NCBI GenBank assembly: GCA_020310875.1 | Contig: CM035415.1 | Coordinates: forward strand, 195,840,932-195,904,931 | Source: Ceratopteris richardii | Lineage: Eukaryota; Streptophyta; Polypodiopsida; Polypodiales; Pteridaceae | Direction of reading: 5' to 3' | DNA: 64,000 nt | Part shown: in pieces, positions 21,718 to 34,747 of the stretch | Position numbering within the stretch: the first letter of the stretch is position 1 | How the letters are laid out: each line of letters starts with the position of its first letter | Notes under the pieces: model-generated | Seen by the model: the letters and a program-made list of their open reading frames with translations, nothing else | Databases searched by the model: none | Told to the model about the DNA's origin: nothing | Made by a program: the position numbers and the translations under genes

Positions 21718-24700
21718 ATGAACCTTAGATCAGGACGACATCTAGTAAGGGAGAGACAAAGCCTTAGATCTTCAGAGGCTAGTGTCAATCACACTGCTAG
21801 GTCTTGGGCCCAGCAGTTGAGCCACCACTCGTACTACCCTAGCTCTGAGACCAGTGAGTCAGAGATGTCTCAAGGCATGGACAGACCTACGGGAAGTTCA
21901 GGTGTGCCATACTTGTACAGGGTGGAAGGCCCTTACAAAACACAGCTGGAATACCTTCGGACCAGCAGATTAGGTGCTAGCATCTATGAGGACGGTCTAG
22001 GAAGATCTGTAGTACAGATCAAGAATCCTGACCAATCCATTGGATTAGAACACCCAGCTGTCAAGTTTGAAAATGGTGCATACCTGGACAAAGAAGGAAC
22101 CATATACGTAGTCACCAGTCACCCAGACAGGACAGATGAATTTGGGAATGTAATCTCAGAGGCAGACTTAGGTGACTTGGAACAAGGGAACATGGGTGCG
22201 GAACCTAGAACTCCCTGAGGCAAATCTGTTCTCACTAGGATTATCACACCTGAGTGGGTTCCCCAAGACAACAAGAGCATAGAGTTGCTTCTCAATCAAG
22301 AAACTGACGAAGCCTTTTGGAGGTATAAATCTAATCAGCCAACTGATATAGGAAATATCATGATCTATGAGTTTAAGGATCCTGATAGCCCAGGCAGAGT
22401 GACCTACTTAGATCACGCTTCAGAACGGATCTTTGTGGTTACGGAAAATGATAGGCATGCTTACACTTGGAAGGGTGAATTCATTTTCCCCCAACCAAGA
22501 TCGAATGTATCCTATGGTCACCCTGGAGTTGGAACATCCCAAGCTCATGGAATGCAAAGAGACAGAAGTAGAGATAGACCAGAAGTCAGCTTTGCCAACC
22601 CAGTGGGCAGAGAAAGAACGAGGACGGAAACGAATAGAGTAGAACCTGAGATACTCAGAGCCCATAGGAATCAAAGAAATGAGGATGGATTCCCTCTGCC
22701 AAGACCTAGAGAGCACACAAGAACTTTGAGACCGACCCAGCTAGTTAAGTCCATGAAGAACTACTTCGATGGCACAGGAGATCCCTATGATCATGTGGCG
22801 GAGTTCAAGCAAGTCTTGAGAGCTGAACAAGTGGAGGATCTATTCACGCAGTACAATTCCTTCGGTCTAACACTTAGGAACACAGCACTTACATGGTTTC
22901 AGCCATTGGATGAGCGACAATTCAGGTGTATAGACCAACTCCTAGAGGCTTTCATTGTAGAGTTCTCTAAGAGTGGCATAAGACACAATACCTCCTCATT
23001 GATTCACAGCTTCAAGCAAACCCCCCAAGAGACTGTAAGATTGGCAGGAAGAAGATTTAGACAATATCTCGAAAGATGCCCTGTTTCGGAGCTACCCACA
23101 TCTGCCAAACAAGTAGCCTTATTCCTTGATGGATTGCTGAGTACGAAATTGAGATCCTATGTGTATCTGAAGGACCCTAGGACTATAGAAGAGTGTGTAC
23201 GCATGTGCATTGACATTGAAGATAACCTAGGGGAAGAACTAGAGCTGTCCAAAATCTACAAAGATTCAGATAGTGCATCTAGTCACTCTTCCACGCAATC
23301 CACATCAATTGAGGAACTCGCAGAGAAAGTAGCTCAAAAATTAGGTGTAACTAGCAAACAAATCCCAAGGTTTGCTCCTGTGAAAAGGTGCTATACTTGT
23401 GGTGGTGACCACATGGCAAACGTGTGTCCCATTATGGCTCAACCCCAAGTAAATCCTAGTAGCCAGTACTGCACCATAGAACGGAGATACACCAATCACA
23501 CCGCACAAGATTGCCCATACAACAAGCAGGCAGTTAGGCAACCCTACCCTCAACCATACCCTCAGCAAGGAAGATACCAGAACCCGTACCCTCCACAACC
23601 ATATGGCAGGCCACAACAAAATTACCAGCAACCCTATCAAAACCAGCAAAGGCCTCAGCCAGTGTTAGCTCAACAACCACCTGCCCCAGCTAATGTGATT
23701 CCGGTAAAGTATGCTGTAGCAGAAGAAAACCTGAATAGAGCTATAGTCCCTGTAACACCCTTGATTTCTGAAAGTGACCCGAGTGACCATAGCTTCGATT
23801 CTACACATGTCGATAGTCCCCAGGCGTACTACATGCAGTCTCCAGAACATGGTGAGTCCTATTACAGCGAAGAGCCAAATGAACCTAGTTGGGAGTCAGA
23901 TTATACAAACGTCATGTATACAAACCCCAACCCTAGACCCCAACCTAGGCAGGTACGACTTCCATTCCCAAGAGGACCGTGCTACAGATGCCAAGGTGAT
24001 CACCTCATTCGTGATTGCCCCTTACCTCCACTTTCACAACCCCAATCAGTGACGATCCAAGGCTTTTGCCAAGATTGTGGGAAAGAGCATCTCTTACGAG
24101 ATTGCCCGAAGAACCCCAATAATATGCCAAAAATCACCCCTATCAACGTTATTGGGTTGGTTGTAGATTCCTCAGGAAGTGTCACTTCCACTGCACCAGT
24201 ACAAGTAGTCACTAGAGCTCAGGCATTGCAGCAAAACCAAGGGGCAAGCCAGGAAAAGGGCCCAGAGGCTAGTGAAACAGAGAGCATAACCAAGAAAAGG
24301 ACTAGAGCTTGGAAAGATAGTCGGGAAAGAATGAAAAGGCAATGGGCAAAGAAGATGAGTGAACTTGAGGAAAGCGTAAGAGAAACAAGAGCCAGAATAA
24401 CCGAACTCACAACTCAAACTCCCTCTCACACTACTCCACCACCACCATTCCCATCTCCATCCGACCCACCACCTTCCAACCCGCCTCACCTAAACCCACC
24501 ACCCCCTAGAGTAGGATCAGTCCTAGCAGATCCCACTCCCGAAGACCTTAATATGATGCTTAAAGCATATCAGGCCAGAATCCAAGAAGGGCCAAACGTA
24601 ACTGATCATGAAAAGTGCTACCCTAGAGCAGAACTAGAGTTAGAACGAACCAAAATTTGTGCCAAAATGGTGGAATTGGCTCAGACCATGTTTGAGGCCA

Positions 24701-27700
24701 GTCGCCTATTTAACATCTCTAGTTCAGCTAAGACGCAGTTACATTTTGATGGACTGCTGGAAAGAATAGAGAGGCTAATTGCACAATCAAAAAAGGAACC
24801 TGCCCCTCAAGGAAAGGAAAGGGCAAGAGAACGGATAAGCCAGCCTCTTCAGGAAGCCCATGTGCCTCCTCAAGAAGCTTATCTTTCCCCCCAAAAGGCA
24901 GATGAGCCTCCCTCGAAGGCTGGCGTACCTCCACAGGTTGCCTACATTCCTTCTCAGGGAGCATATGAGCCTGTTCGGAAAAGTAATGGAAAAAGTAATC
25001 CTCCCCAGGAAGCTTGTGCCCCAAACATCTATGAGAGCGAGGAGAGAGCCAACGATAGAACAAGCCCTCCTTCCCAGGTTGCTTATGTGCCTAATTCTAC
25101 GGAGCCAGACACTTCTTCTTCTATGAATCGGTTTGCACCAGACTTCCTACGAGAGATTCAAGAAGACAAATGGGATAACGAAAGTGAAGTCGCCCCCCCC
25201 TTTGAACTTGTGGATGATGCACACGACCAATTCCCACAAGACATCCCATCTATTTACGGGGAACATGAGAGTACTCAGTCTCACGAGAGATTGGACTTTG
25301 AGTCTAATTCCATACAAGAGCTACCCCACTTCACAGGCCCATGGGAAGCAAAGTCCACGTGTATGAGAGCACCCACAGTCATGGTAAAGAACGACGACTC
25401 AGTCTTACCTAGGAACACGGAGGTAGTAAAGAACACCGAGGTGCAGCGCGATCTCACTTTGGAAGAACTGCCTAAGGATAGATCAAAAGCGCGGAATTAT
25501 GTAGCCAGTCAAGTAACTGAAGTTGCAAAACCACGTTCCCGGGTAGGATCCCATAGGACAGTGCCAGAAATTCCCTTGGATAAGATAGGAGATATGTGTG
25601 AAGGCGAAGAAGGGAACACCTATCTTCCCATCACCTACCAGGAGTACACCACCAAGGCAATTTTGGACTCAGGTGCAGGAGTTGCAATTGCCACCACTTC
25701 CCTATGGAAGCGTTGGGGCAAGCCGGCACTCAGGCCAACGAGAATGAAATTGCAGATGGCCGATGGTCATATTGAGAGACCCTTAGGATTGCTAGAAGGA
25801 ATAACTCTCACCACTTGTGGTGTCGAGTTCGAGCATACATTTGCTATATGTGACTTTAGCAAAAATCATGCCTATGAGATGATTTTGGGAAGACCATTTA
25901 TGCGGCAGTTGCAAGTGGTACAGGATTGGGGAACCAATTCTTTGTACCTGCAGCACTTAGGTGTTACGACCAAAGTGAACCTCAAAGATTACTCTCATAG
26001 AGATGTCCCTCCCATCCAATGGAATCCCATCCATAGAGCCAAAGATGATACGGAATCCGTGCATTCCATAGGCTCAGGATCCTCATGGATGCATGAAGAC
26101 ACCCACTTATGGATGTGCAAAGTAGCAGTAGAGGAAGAGAAGAGAGAAAAGGCCAGAGAAGTAGGTGCAAACGAAACTCATAGACCCATTCAAGACCCAG
26201 CCTATGCACCTGTAGTTTTTCCAGACGAGGAATTTGAACCCCACGGCTGGGCAGAAATCCTAGCAACAATGGACGTAGCCATCAATGAAGAACAATGGAC
26301 ACCTCATTGTGATGAGGATGGCTATGATATTTCAGTCTTCTCCATAGAGCCAATCATGGGAGAGGCAGTTCTAGAAGAATGCGAACCTAGCCCTGATGCA
26401 TTTGAGGATGCAAGCGACTCCGACCTAGAGTCAATCATTATTGACCCACCTTTTGCATCAGATGAAGAATATTTCCACGAAGTAGAATTTCAACCCCAGA
26501 GGCATGGAGAGCTTACAAACGATGTAAGATTAGCAACACATGTGACCCAGAAGGAAGAAGGGAAGAAACGAAAGAAGAAAGAAGTCTCACCAGAAGAGGA
26601 AGAACCCTTGTTTGAGGTCTCGGAAAATTTTAAGAAGTATGAGATAGATGACAGGAGAGTCATGATCAGAATGCCGAAATGAGAGGCACAATCAGGAGAG
26701 GCCTATGATAACAAAGAAACCACCAAGAAAATAGTAGTGGCCCTAGAAGAAGGAGAGGAGAGATGCACATACATAGGCCATGACCTAACAGAGGAAGAAG
26801 AGCATGCGTTAATTGCCTTGCTAAGAGGATACAGAGATGTATTCGCTTGGAGTTACAAGGATTTGAAAGGTGTTGACCCTGACATATGCTCACACACCAT
26901 CCCCATGACTTCAGATGCCAAACCCTCTAAGCAAAAGCCCTATACATATAACGATAATTACGCTGCTAAGATCAAAGAAGAGATAGATAGACTGGTTGAA
27001 GCTGGATTTATCTACGAAATTGAGCACACTGAATGGGCATCCCCCATCGTAGTGGTGCCCAAGAAGAATGGCAAGCTGCGTGTGTGCATTAACTTGAAGA
27101 AGGTTAATGCAGCCACAATTCGAGATAACTATCCGCTTCCCATCACAGAACATCTCTTAGAAAGAGTGGCAGGCAAGGAAGTGTACAGCTTCCTTGATGG
27201 ATTTTCGGGCTACAATCAAGTAGCCATAGCTCCAGAGGATCAACATAAGACGGCATTTGCCATAGAATGGGGCATTTTTGCCTTTAGAGTAATGCCATTT
27301 GGGCTTACCAACGCACCAGCCACCTTCCAGAGACTAATGTGCCATGTATTTAAAGAGTTCCTGAGGAAAAACTTAAAAGTCTATGTCGATGATCTTTGTG
27401 CTCATTCCAACATTAGACAAACCCATATTCCTGAACTCAGACAAATCTTTGACAAATGTAGAGAATATCAAGTCTGCCTGAACCCAGAAAAATGTGTTTT
27501 CATGGTCAGGCAAGGCAAGATTCTAGGACACATAGTGTCAAAGAATGGCATATCTACGGACGAAGAGAAAGTGAGAGCTATAGCAGAGCTACCTAGGCCA
27601 AAGAATGTCAAGGAAGTACAAGCTTTCATGGGGCATTGTGGTTATTACCGATGATTTATACACATGTATGCTGTCATTGCAAAGCCCATGTACGGACTTC

Positions 27701-30700
27701 TGACAAACTTTGAGTGGACGGATGAATGTGAGAATTCTTTCCAGGAGCTTAAACGACGATTATGTTCAGCACCAATCTTGACCACACCAGATTGGAATAA
27801 GCCATTCCATGTTCATGTGGATGCATCCAATTATGCCATTGGGTGTGTACTTGCTCAACCTACTGGTGAAGGTAATATGGATCTTCCAATTGCCTACGCT
27901 AGTAGACAATTGAATGCAGCTGAACGAAATTACACCACTACGGAGAGAGAAGGCTTAGGCATGGTATATGCAGTTAAGAAATTTAGACACTATTTGTTTG
28001 CAAATAAGTTTAAATTTTTTACTGATCATCAAGCATTGCTATACCTCGTAAACAAGCCATGCAATACAGGAAGATTAGTGAGATGGTTCCTCTTGCTAAT
28101 GGAATATGATTTTGAGGTTGTGGTAAGGAAAGGTAGGACTCATTTAAGAGCAAATCATCTCTCTAGGCTCACATCGGGAGAAGCCCCACAGGGAGTATCA
28201 GATGACCTTCCTGATGCTTACTTGTTTAATTTGGAAGTTGTACCGCAGTGGGCTAAGCCATTGGTACCAGTATTGACATACGGGCCTAATCATCCAGTGG
28301 TAAACACACGGAGTAGAGAAGTTGTAAAAGCCCAAAAGTACCACATCATGGTAGGAAGTATGTACAAGCACACAGATCAAGGGATCTTGGCTTGTTGCGT
28401 AGAGGAGGATGAGTACGCTAAATGGTTGCAATTAGCACATGTAGGTGCATTAGAGCAACACTACTCAAAGCAACGAACTTTACAGACTCTAAAGAGATTC
28501 GGAGTGCATTGGCCAACTATGGAAGCGGATGTCCAAGAGTTGTGCAAGGAATGCCCAATCTGTAGCACTAAACCACCAGTGGAACACGCCACTCTTTATC
28601 AAGTATCCATTGTGCCAGATTGGAGTGAACCACTAGTATCCTTCCTGAGGACGAAAACATTCCCTCCAGACATGACTCTGGCTAGGAAAAGGAGTTTAGA
28701 ACAAGAAGCCCTGGATTACTCACTCATTGGTGATAATCTATATAAGCGTGGTAAAGATGGTTACCTGAGGTTATGTGTCCATGAAAGTGAATATCTTAAG
28801 ATCTTAGAAACTGCTCACCAAGGTGTAGCAGGGGGACACTTTCGACCGGATCGGGTGATCAAGGCAATACTATTTGCGGGCTTCTGGTGGCCTACCCTTC
28901 ACATGGATGCACATACCTATGTGAAGCGATGTGATGTCTGTCAGAGAACTCAGTATCCTATACGAAAAGATGAGATGCCACTGAAACCTATGATGGGTGG
29001 ACGTGCGTTCTCTAAGTGGAGAATAGACTTCGTCGGTCCTATTAATCCCCCAGCTAAGGGTTCTCATGCAGAATACATCATTGTTGCAACAGACTATCTA
29101 ACTAAGTGGGTAGAGGTAAAAGCTACGACAAAGAATGACGCTCAGACAACTGCTAAATTCTTGTTTGAGAACGTATTCACAAGATATGGGCTACCTATAG
29201 AGCTTGTAAGTGATAGAGGCACTCATTTCTTGAACGAAGTGATTGAAAATCTACTCCAAGAATTCTTGGTAATACACAAGAAGTCTGCCCCCTATCACCC
29301 TCAAGCTAATGGACAAGCTGAGAGCACTAATAAGATCTTATGCAATGTACTGACGAAATTAGTGAACACTAAACGCTCTGATTGGGACAAACAGCTACAC
29401 CATGCTGTTTGGGCATACCGAGTTGCCTACAAAACGGTACTTCAAGCCACCCCCTTTCAGATGGTATTCGGCCAAAATGCTGTGCTACCCTTGGACTTCC
29501 TGATTCCTACATTGAGAGTAGCACAAGAGCACGAATGGACAGGTCATGAGCTCTCCTCTAGGATCTTTGACCTTGAACGATTAGGGGAAACAAGACTGAG
29601 AGCCGCTGCAGGAATATATGCAGCCAAGAAGAGACAGAAGGCATACTTTGATGCCCATGTGAAGGATAAGGGTTTGAAAGCAGGAGATCTAGTTTTAGTC
29701 TATACACTGAAACAACACGCAAGGAAGCTAGAAAAGAGAGGCTACGGACCTATGATCATCAATAGGATCTCCACGAGCAGAGCAGTACAACTAGCCACGT
29801 TAGAGGGTGATGTTCTCCCAAACTATATTAGCGGTTGCAGAGTCAAGTTGTATCAGGAACCCCTCACGGAGGAAATGCTCAGCCACCTCAACACTGCTAA
29901 GAAACGCAAAGAGGAAGAAAAGCGAATTAGAGCAGAAGCTCAAGCAGAAGCTTTAGAACACATCAGAAGGATGAAATTACGAAGGCAAGGTAGAGATCAG
30001 CCTAGAACAAATGACTATGCAGATCAAGGATATCATATGGCAATGTGTGCAGTCGCAGGAACAAGCTCACATAGGATAACTGATAGACGTCCTTTTGTAA
30101 CCTTAGATATAGGACAAGGAAAGAGTGCAAGGACCGTAAGAGCCTTGATTGACTCAGGTGCAGCCACTAGTGCTGTTAGAATGTCTTACTGTCAAGAGTT
30201 GCAGTTAACTGTCAATCCTGTGGAAGCATATCTCATAGGATTGGGAGGCGTGGAAACCCCTTGCATGGGCGAGGTGTAACTTCCCCTCTACATCCATGAT
30301 GAGGCAATGACAGTTAAAGTACTAGTGTGTCAAGACGAGGATCTCACTGAACCTCTTGTCTTGGGTCAAGACTGGATTTATGACCAAGCAGTCAACTTAA
30401 ACCTAAGAAGTGGACTTCTTCAGGTATGGGTGAAGCAGACTAGAATTACTATGGAGTTAAATAATGGAGCACTCAAGGAACTAGAAAAGGCATAGACTCC
30501 TGGTCCCTCCAGGAGTGCACATGAAGTTGACCATGCTGTTCTTGTCCAATGCTATGTGATCCAGAAGAATGGAGATCTCAAAAAAGGAGTCAGGGATGCA
30601 ATGGAACTCCCTTCTTTTCCAAAGGCCAGAAGGAGGTAGCAACCAAAGATGGATCAAAGGTAGAAGAAGCAGAGTACTTCCTATGTCCGAGATCAAAAGT

Positions 30701-31179
30701 ACCTGCGCAGCAAAATGTCCCAGCAAGTGAAACAAGTGTGGGTACGGAAAGGCGAACACCCGGTTGCACTCAAGCCAACCACACAGGCAAAGCCTCTTAT
30801 TAGTCACCAACAACACGATACTAATAAGAAGTCTTTCAGAAATTCTTCTATTAACGTGACATCTATTTGGGTGCCCAAGAAGTCGATAAAGGCTAGCCCA
30901 CAATCAAGACAAATTTGGGTGCCTAAGGCTTGCCTACGGGCGCAAATGGCTACGCCGAGGCCACAACCTACACAGTGTAACCCATTCACTCGCACAGCCA
31001 ACATTCACTCGTTTTCAACACTCAGGAACACACCAAGGCCTCATTTTCAAACCAAAACACCGATAAAGCTCTCTAGAGTCTCTACGAACCCAAGAGCAAA
31101 ACCCATCCACTGCATTTGGCAGCCCAAGACTTGTAACAAACCCCTAGACCCCATTTGTAAATCCATCATAACTTACTAA
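21718..31179 (+). pseudogene. gag-pol: gag-pol polyprotein of element C (six in-frame stops)
   Basis: One continuous frame, about 3150 codons, closely matching D. Order: Gag (MNLRSGRHLV start, capsid-like domain about 22740-23240), zinc knuckles CYTCGGDHMANVC, CYRCQGDHLIRDC and CQDCGKEHLLRDC, a proline-rich spacer, retropepsin DSGAG (about 25667), RT (YVDD near 27383), RNase H, two H2C2 modules, integrase, basic segment, second retropepsin DSGAATSAV (about 30150), and the WVPK tail. In-frame stops are at 22216 (TGA), 26680 (TGA), 27652 (TGA), 30277 (TAA), 30493 (TAG) and 30637 (TAG); I found no frameshift. The integrase has KWRIDF where the others have KWGIDF, and the second H2C2 has HFRPD where D has HFGPD. 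Confidence 0.93.
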
Positions 31180-31392
31180 CCACATCACTATCACATTACA
31201 TCATTCCACTTAACTCTTAGGTCTACCGAACGACTAACCGCACGCACACTCGCACCGAGCACTTACTAACCCATTATTCGATCCCGACCCTCATGTTAAT
31301 GTTGTAATGGGAACAACAACGGTCCTCCCTTGTCCTGTACAATGTTAACACATATTTGTATATTCTCACAGAGACAGGCAGCAAGAAGTAAA
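31180..31392 (+). promoter_or_regulatory. pol-ORF3 spacer of C with candidate splice acceptor
   Basis: The spacer ends TTTGTATATTCTCACAG at 31371, a plausible 3' splice site. From 31372 seven codons without a stop lead in frame to the ORF3 ATG at 31393. D has the same arrangement. Confidence 0.4.
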
Positions 31393-34260
31393 ATGGAAGA
31401 TACGGTAGGAACTAGCTCCCAGGCAGGCACCAGCCCCCAAGTGGTGGACATCGAAAGCCTTCCGGTCGAGGAGGAATTAAAGGAAAGACCAGTGGCATTA
31501 CGGGCATTATATGCCATACCAATTCAGAATCCTCCGCAGGGTCACACAATGCCGGTGGGCAAAACCTCACACTGGTTCAGTGACGTTGCTGGCCCTCTAG
31601 GTGAAGGCACATATATGTGGGAGTCCGAGGTAGAATTCAATGGACGTTGGGGCAGATACCATTTCTTTACCAGGGAGTTTGAAAAGCTACAGAATAACGA
31701 AGGACTGAAGCCGATATGGAAGAAGGCTGGGCTTTATGATTACTTCAAGTTCCAAACCAAAGCCAGACTTTCTAAGGTGCTCATACTTAATTAGTACCCT
31801 CACTCCAAGCAAGGACAAGAAAGGATACAGCTCCTTTGTGCTCCCATCACTCACAAGGGGCAACGAGCTGAAGGGTTTCCGCTTGACTATCAACCTGGTA
31901 AGAGAAGCACTCGACATGACAGGTATGCACATTCCAACAGAGAAAGAGACTATGGTTCCAGACAATATGAAGAACAGGAATCTGACGAAGTTGAAGGACA
32001 TGGTTGCGATGACACCCACGATCGCCATTCACTTACGCATGGTCATGCAACATTTCGCATTCCCCGCGCAGGAAAGGTTCACAATGCCTCCCAAAAAGAT
32101 CTGGTTTAGCCTCTACCTAGCGGATGCTTTTGAATTGACAATCAATATGCCCCACTGGATTATCGACCAGATTCATATGGCTCATCAGAGATGGTATAAG
32201 AAGCAAAAGTCTGTACTGTATGGTTGCTGTGCGCTCACAAGAATTGTATACAGGTGTCTCGCATATGATGTACCAGTGCAGAGGGCTCTCATTTGGACCA
32301 GAGCACAGGAGTTTCAACGCAGATTGCCAGCTGTAGGACCTCCCTCAAAGAAGATGAGAGGCACTGTCCAGATGCCTTGTGTGCAAGCTCGCGGTGCAAC
32401 CCTAACGCCTGAAACAACCCCAAGACTCCCCCGTCGAGTACAACCATTTACTATCAGGTTACCCAGGCACAGCACAGATGGCCCTAATCTTGTGTTTCCA
32501 CCAGTACCGACTGATCTGGAATTCCCGCATGGATTCACTTTGGAGGATCTAACGGACGAAGAAGTTGCTAGAATCATCGAAGCGGTAAACGCGGAAGTTG
32601 AAGAAGAGCAAGCTGGTGGACAGCAAACTACCCCAGACCAAGCCCAGCCCAGTCAACCGGACGTAGTCAATGTGGACGATGAAGAAGAAGCACATGAGGA
32701 GGCACAGGGTGGACAATCAGAAGCAGAAGAACGAGAGTATGATCAAGAAGCCCTACAAGTACTGGAAGGTGCCCCCGCCTATACAAACGCATTAAAGAAG
32801 CTCTACGATACGATGAACCGAGTCCAAGAGCAACACAGGCTATCATTAGCTGCAAGTAAAGCCCTCATGAACCAGATTCTGGAGGAAGAAGGCGTGGACG
32901 AGCAATACCGTGCCACCTTGGAAATGATATCAGATGCTTTGGGAGTACCTGAAACGGTGCATACTGCACTAGCACAATCACGAAGAACAGAGAAAAGATA
33001 TGGCAGACGCCCCCCACGAACGGGAAAACGAATGAATGTATTAGGATCAGGACCACAAGGCACCCCCACAACCACTGGCACAGCACACACTGTTCACGAC
33101 ACCGAGGAAGCCCACACATCGAGTGCACCTCCATCACCTCCCTTGCCACCTTCTCCCCCACATCCACCCCATTCACCTCCCTCTACCACTGTAACCTATA
33201 CTGTCACCACCTCCGAACCCACTACACACACCAACGCACAAACCATCAGTCAACCTACGTACTCTATCTCCACTAAAAACACAAGTCTAACCACAGCCAC
33301 GGTAAACCCAACTACTCCCATCACACTTCCTGGGAGTTCACAATTACACACACCTCTATACACGTTCACAACTCTCACCGCAACCACAATCCCCATGTTC
33401 ACAGTCACGCCCATCACGGCCTCCACTTTTGAATCCATGGAGGTGTCACCCACGTCTGCACCTCTCCCACCCCCCATTTACCCACAATCTCCCATTCCCC
33501 CACCTCCCCCCTCACCCTTCTCTAGTATGGCATCCACACTTCCCTTTCCCTTCCCCTTCCCCTCTGCATTCAACACCATTTCTCCCACCATTCCTCTTAA
33601 TAATTTATTTAATAATATGTATCAATGCATGGCCCAACTTCAGCAACATTACCAACACCTTGACAACCAACATACAAGGCTTTTCCGAAACCACGAAGAT
33701 CTCCAAGCATGATGTAGGGATCTTGAAGAGCAGAAGCAGCTACTACAACAACAGCACGTGACATTACAGGAACAATATGCACAATTAATAGCCCACCCAC
33801 CCCAAGTAGATGATGAAGAACGACGACACATGGACGAGCTGCTACATTCTCAGATCACGGAAAACCTTAAGCTTCGACGGAACTTGGGCCTCCTACGCAA
33901 GCACATGTCTACAGCGCTAGAGGAGAATAAACGATTACAGAAACAGAACGAAGAAAATCTGGAGGCGGCCATGGAAGGTTCCCCACAGGCAATTGACCCA
34001 GAGCGATTCAAGGCCATTCCCTCTGAGAATATGAAGGTGGTGTTAGAAACTCATGCAGATCTAATGGAGGCCCATGCCGCTTTAGAAAAAGAGAGAGATG
34101 ATTTACGAAGACAGTTGGCCACCCGACAGACATCACCCAACAAGAGCACAACCGCAGAAGATACATCTGAAGAGGTCACTAAACTCCGGGCCAAACTTGA
34201 GGAATTATGTAGCAAGGTCATGCAATATGAGCGTCAGCCCTCCCCTCTAGTAGAGCCCGA
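31393..34260 (+). pseudogene. ORF3 of element C (truncated, broken)
   Basis: Matches the first two thirds of the intact D ORF3. It holds the N-terminal globular domain (HWFSDVAGPLGEGTYMW, MQHFAFPAQ, GCCALTRIVYRCLAYD), an acidic segment, a Pro/Thr/Ser-rich linker (about 33110-33570), and most of the coiled coil. A 1-bp indel near 31745 shifts the frame, TGA at 33710 stops it, and homology to D ends at about 34260, where the tail of element B's pol resumes. The C-terminal domain, polypurine tract and 3' LTR of C are therefore deleted. Function is unknown; no signal peptide or membrane segment is seen. Confidence 0.85.
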
Positions 34261-34747
34261 CCATGTAATATATACCCCTCAGAAACCTTTTCATCCTTCA
34301 AGACCACCAAGCCCAATACCACTTTTTGTCCCTCAGCAGAAACATATCACCCACTCAAAGACTCTTAGGAAATGGATACCGAAACGTATCCAAACGTCTT
34401 CTTGTACCCCCTTATCTAACAATTCTTCCACCCCGTTTAAACTCCACCCTTGTAATAATTCACCCTCAAAAACCTTGTATAAATTCGTACACCCAAACCC
34501 CACATCATGCATAATAAAAGCTCATCAAGAAATGTATGCATAATCGAACCATGTAGGTGTCTAGAGACTTGCATTAGCTCTGCAAAAAAAAATCATTGCA
34601 TCAATCACTTCACGACACTTGGCTACACGGGTTACACATCGGTTATGGAAAAGGATTGCGGTCTCACCTTAATGGGATCATAATTAATTTCCATGCTAAT
34701 GTGTTAATCTTTTGTAGCAGATCTTTTCCATTAGCTCGTCAGTCATC
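34261..34747 (+). pseudogene. Pol tail of B, right part, and pol-ORF3 spacer
   Basis: Right of element C, a frame carrying LRKWIPKRIQ (about 34360) ends at 34541; it is the end of B's polyprotein. The spacer after it ends TTAATCTTTTGTAGCAG at 34720, a candidate splice acceptor. From 34721 nine codons without a stop lead in frame to the ORF3 ATG at 34748. Confidence 0.6.

Noticed and set aside
33110-33800. Hydrophobic or cysteine-rich minus-strand ORFs opposite ORF3 and gag-pol
   Set aside because: They are shadows of Pro/Thr-rich or codon-biased coding sequence on the plus strand and differ between copies.
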